DNA from: Dehalococcoidia bacterium
GTDB lineage: Bacteria; Chloroflexota; Dehalococcoidia; Dehalococcoidales; G020351185
Length of the DNA: 24,412 nt
Reading direction: 5' to 3'
Assembly (NCBI GenBank): GCA_030640385.1
Contig: DAOWJL010000042.1
Coordinates: 1 to 24,412 of the forward strand
A model generated the notes under the pieces. The model had not been told where the DNA came from. It saw only the letters and a program-made list of their open reading frames with translations, and ran no database searches. The translations under genes were made by a program, and so were the position numbers. Below, one piece after another: positions 22,506 to 24,412 of the stretch; positions within the stretch are counted from its first letter, which is position 1; each line of letters opens with the position of its first letter.

Positions 22506-23153
22506 ATGGATATTTCACTTATAGAAGCCAGAGACCTGTCCGAGGCCTGGTTTCTCTGTTTGCGCAGGGTACTGACCGAAGGCTATGAGTACAGTATCGA
22601 GCGGGGTAGTTATGCCGGCCAGTGCCGCAAGGAACTGGACTTCATCGTTGTTAAGATAAGCAATCCGGGGAACAGACCTCTGGCTCCGGATGTGCCGTTG
22701 GGTGTGCCGGCGCCAACGACGATGGAGTATATAGAAAACTACCTTCCATACTTTATGACAGCCCATCGGGCTGAGGAAGAGCAGTATACCTACGGGCAGT
22801 ACCTTGAAAGGCAGATTGCCGAAGTGATCAAGATTTACAAAGAAAATGGTTACAATACCAACCAGGCCTATATGGCTGTCGGTGATAGCCAGTCTATATT
22901 CCTCTCCGACCCACCCTGCCTGCGGGGCATTGATACAAGGGTAAGGTATGGAAAACTGCATTTCATCGCCTATTTTCGCTCCTGGGACCTGTGGGCTGGC
23001 TTTCCATCCAATTTGGCGGCTATGCAGTTATTGAAAGAGTATATGGCTTCTGAGATAGGAGTCGAAGACGGCGAAATGATTGCCACGAGCAAAGGGATGC
23101 ACCTCTACGAATATTCTTGGGAACTGGCGAAAACCGCCGCCGGAATGGCTTAG
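22506..23153 (+). CDS. thyA: Thymidylate synthase, short archaeal-type
   Basis: A thymidylate synthase/dCMP hydroxymethylase superfamily protein, predicted to methylate dUMP with methylene-tetrahydrofolate. At 215 residues it resembles the short archaeal form rather than the about 264-residue bacterial ThyA. Catalytic features align by eye with the E. coli enzyme: nucleophile Cys138 in DPPCLRG, Arg158-Ser159 and Asp161 in FRSWD, Asn169 in FPSN (Asn favours dUMP; hydroxymethylases have Asp) and His199/Tyr201 in MHLYEY. YTYGQYLERQ (94-103) matches the YGxQWR region. It is last in a three-gene unit, and its stop overlaps that of the convergent dnaJ-like gene by four bases. Confidence 0.8.
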   Translation: MDISLIEARDLSEAWFLCLRRVLTEGYEYSIERGSYAGQCRKELDFIVVKISNPGNRPLAPDVPLGVPAPTTMEYIENYLPYFMTAHRAEEEQYTYGQYLERQIAEVIKIYKENGYNTNQAYMAVGDSQSIFLSDPPCLRGIDTRVRYGKLHFIAYFRSWDLWAGFPSNLAAMQLLKEYMASEIGVEDGEMIATSKGMHLYEYSWELAKTAAGMA

Positions 23154-23935
23154 GTTGGATTAAGTGGTGTCTGCTTGATTACCTTTATATGCAGGTAGAG
23201 GTCACCCGCTTTCCTTTTTTCTACCAAACCCATCCCTTTGAGCCTGATTTTGGTGCCTGTTTCGGCTGAGGGAGGTATTTTTACAATGAGCTTCTTTCTT
23301 CGTTTACCCCTTTTGTAGCTGACCTCCTTCTCACCCCCGACGGCAATTTCTTCCGGTGTCAGCTCGAGTTCAATATGCAGGTCCAGGTCGGGAGCATATT
23401 CAATCCCCAGCAACTTTTTGAGCATAAAGCGGCTGAAACGGGTCATTGCTTTTGTTAGTAAACGCTCCAACCAGTTCTGTTTGCGGATTGAAACTCCGGG
23501 AGAATATTGCTGATAAACTCCACTTCTACTACCGGGTTGGGTATGAAATACGCTACCCTTGCCGCCGAAGAAGACCTGATTCATAAAATCGCGGTCAAAC
23601 CTGAGGCCACCCTGGGAGAACATACGGTTCATTTCGTTGATGAAAGCCTGGTTGGCAAAGATACCCTGGAATATGTCCTGCTGTGAGTACTGAAAGCCGC
23701 CATAGCCAGCGCCGACAAACGGATTCTTGCGGGCATAATCGTACTGCTGCCTTTTGTTTTTGTCGCCTAGTATGGCATAGGCTTCGTTTATTTCCTTGAA
23801 CCTGGCCTCTGCCTGATTTTCGTTACCCGGATTTTTATCCGGATGGTGTTTGAAAGCAAGCTTTCTGAAAACACTCTTAATAGAATGCTGGCTGGCGTTT
23901 TCAGGAACTCCCAGGATTTTATAGTAGTCTTTCAT
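23150..23935 (-). CDS. DnaJ/CbpA-type co-chaperone without zinc finger
   Basis: A J-domain protein that would stimulate DnaK ATPase. The ATG at 23935 gives the standard start MKDYYKILGV; a TTG three codons upstream is the alternative. The J domain covers residues 1-70 with HPD at 31-33. A Gly/Phe/Gln/Asn-rich linker follows (about 70-150, with YGGFQYSQQ and FFGGKGS). After KLLGIEYAPDLDLHIELELT comes a single substrate-binding C-terminal domain ending in a KIPPSAETGTKIRLKGMG block. No CxxCxGxG zinc-finger repeats are present and there is no full second C-terminal domain, so at 261 residues it is a shortened type II (CbpA-like) J protein. No clear ribosome site precedes the ATG. Confidence 0.85.
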   Translation of the reverse strand: MKDYYKILGVPENASQHSIKSVFRKLAFKHHPDKNPGNENQAEARFKEINEAYAILGDKNKRQQYDYARKNPFVGAGYGGFQYSQQDIFQGIFANQAFINEMNRMFSQGGLRFDRDFMNQVFFGGKGSVFHTQPGSRSGVYQQYSPGVSIRKQNWLERLLTKAMTRFSRFMLKKLLGIEYAPDLDLHIELELTPEEIAVGGEKEVSYKRGKRRKKLIVKIPPSAETGTKIRLKGMGLVEKRKAGDLYLHIKVIKQTPLNPT

Positions 23936-23985
23936 ATAATACAAAAAGTAATCAGTAAGGACCGACCAAAAGTTAACTGGTTAAG

Positions 23986-23994
23986 TGTTATAAT
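23986..23994 (+). promoter_or_regulatory. Extended -10 promoter for the lipoprotein gene
   Basis: TGTTATAAT is a perfect extended -10 element without a clear -35 box. Transcription would begin near 24001. The identical nonamer occurs at 7762-7770 in front of ilvD. Confidence 0.45.
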
Positions 23995-24039
23995 TATAAG
24001 GCAATGCTATCATTGTTTCCAATGAGGTTAAATAAACGG

Positions 24040-24412
24040 ATGTCAAAGGCTGTATTGTTTGGTGCTGTTTGTTTGTTAATATTCTGCTCTCTTAATTTGG
24101 GTTGCGTCCCCTCAAACAGCTTTGATTCCAGGCTTGATGAAATAATAAAACCTTACAGTTTCAGTATTGCCGGATGGGAGGTTGAGGCACTATCTTACGA
24201 ACTGGAGGATTTTCTTTTTGGTGGCGGTGACGAAACTGCTGATGATTCCCCTCTGGTGCTGGACTATTTTTCACTTAGCCGGCAGATAAGGGATCTGGAA
24301 TGGCAGATAGAAATAGGCGGAGATAGCATTGAACAAAACGGATTGGCGGCGCTAAAAGAACAGCTGGAAGGTTTAAGGCAACAAAAAGATGCACTAGAGG
24401 ACAAGGTTGAAA
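24040..24412 (+). CDS. Putative lipoprotein with coiled coil, N-terminal part (runs off right edge)
   Basis: The frame is open from ATG 24004 (also ATG 24022). I choose ATG 24040 because GAGG lies 12 bases upstream and the product then starts with a compact signal peptide, MSKAVLFGAVCLLIFCSLNLGC, with a lipobox LNLGC (Cys22). The mature part begins with SFDSRLDEIIKPYSFSIAGW, then an acidic Gly/Asp segment. From LSRQIRDLEWQIEIGG onward it shows Glu/Gln/Leu heptads typical of coiled coil that continue to the window end. I recognise no domain, and the C-terminal part is missing. It is divergent from the dnaJ-like gene. Confidence 0.65.
   Translation, partial: MSKAVLFGAVCLLIFCSLNLGCVPSNSFDSRLDEIIKPYSFSIAGWEVEALSYELEDFLFGGGDETADDSPLVLDYFSLSRQIRDLEWQIEIGGDSIEQNGLAALKEQLEGLRQQKDALEDKVE

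Noticed and set aside
1..24412. CRISPR array, tRNA or rRNA genes, complete insertion sequence
   Set aside because: No regularly spaced repeats, cloverleaf-like segments, rRNA signatures or complete transposase frames were seen on either strand.

Overview
The window looks like a chromosomal segment of an anaerobic bacterium, most probably a Chloroflexota member related to Dehalococcoidia. The basis is the gene order ilvD-ilvB-ilvN-ilvC-leuA-leuC-leuD-leuB-cimA, the use of a citramalate synthase for isoleucine, a purine cluster guaA-purD-purE-purB, an anaerobe-type dicluster ferredoxin protein and several conserved proteins of unknown function. Base composition is moderate, with clearly AT-richer islets. 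The lineage is inferred from gene order and protein sequence by eye; no database search was run.

Layout. (1) 1-3753, minus strand: guaA, purD, purE and the 5' part of purB, a purine operon with two perfect hairpins between guaA and purD and a promoter candidate in front of purB. The guaA reading frame continues upstream of its usable GTG start for 45 codons to an ATG, but an in-frame TAG interrupts it. (2) 3889-4195: AT-rich intergenic stretch with a decayed start of a serine recombinase. (3) 4196-6203: a thiol-redox pair (CcdA-like membrane protein and TlpA-like lipoprotein), convergent with a ferredoxin-domain protein. (4) 6560-7637: threonylcarbamoyl-AMP synthase and RpiB-type sugar phosphate isomerase. 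(5) 7668-21149: the branched-chain amino acid operon, preceded by a short leader with a terminator hairpin. (6) 21162-23153: two conserved proteins of unknown function and a thymidylate synthase of the short, archaeal-type form. (7) 23150-23935, minus strand: a zinc-finger-less DnaJ-type co-chaperone; then a truncated lipoprotein gene running off the right edge.

How it works together. CimA makes citramalate from pyruvate and acetyl-CoA. LeuCD and LeuB convert it to 2-oxobutyrate, and IlvBN, IlvC and IlvD carry 2-oxobutyrate and pyruvate to the isoleucine and valine precursors. LeuA, LeuCD and LeuB make the leucine precursor. One operon therefore covers all three branched-chain amino acids without threonine deaminase; no branched-chain transaminase gene is in the window.

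The most unusual features are: an AT-rich PD-(D/E)XK nuclease gene inserted between leuC and leuD; an AT-rich RusA-like gene inserted between leuB and cimA; a cofactor loop in IlvC that suggests NADH rather than NADPH; the attenuator-like leader before ilvD; and the amber-interrupted guaA 5' extension.
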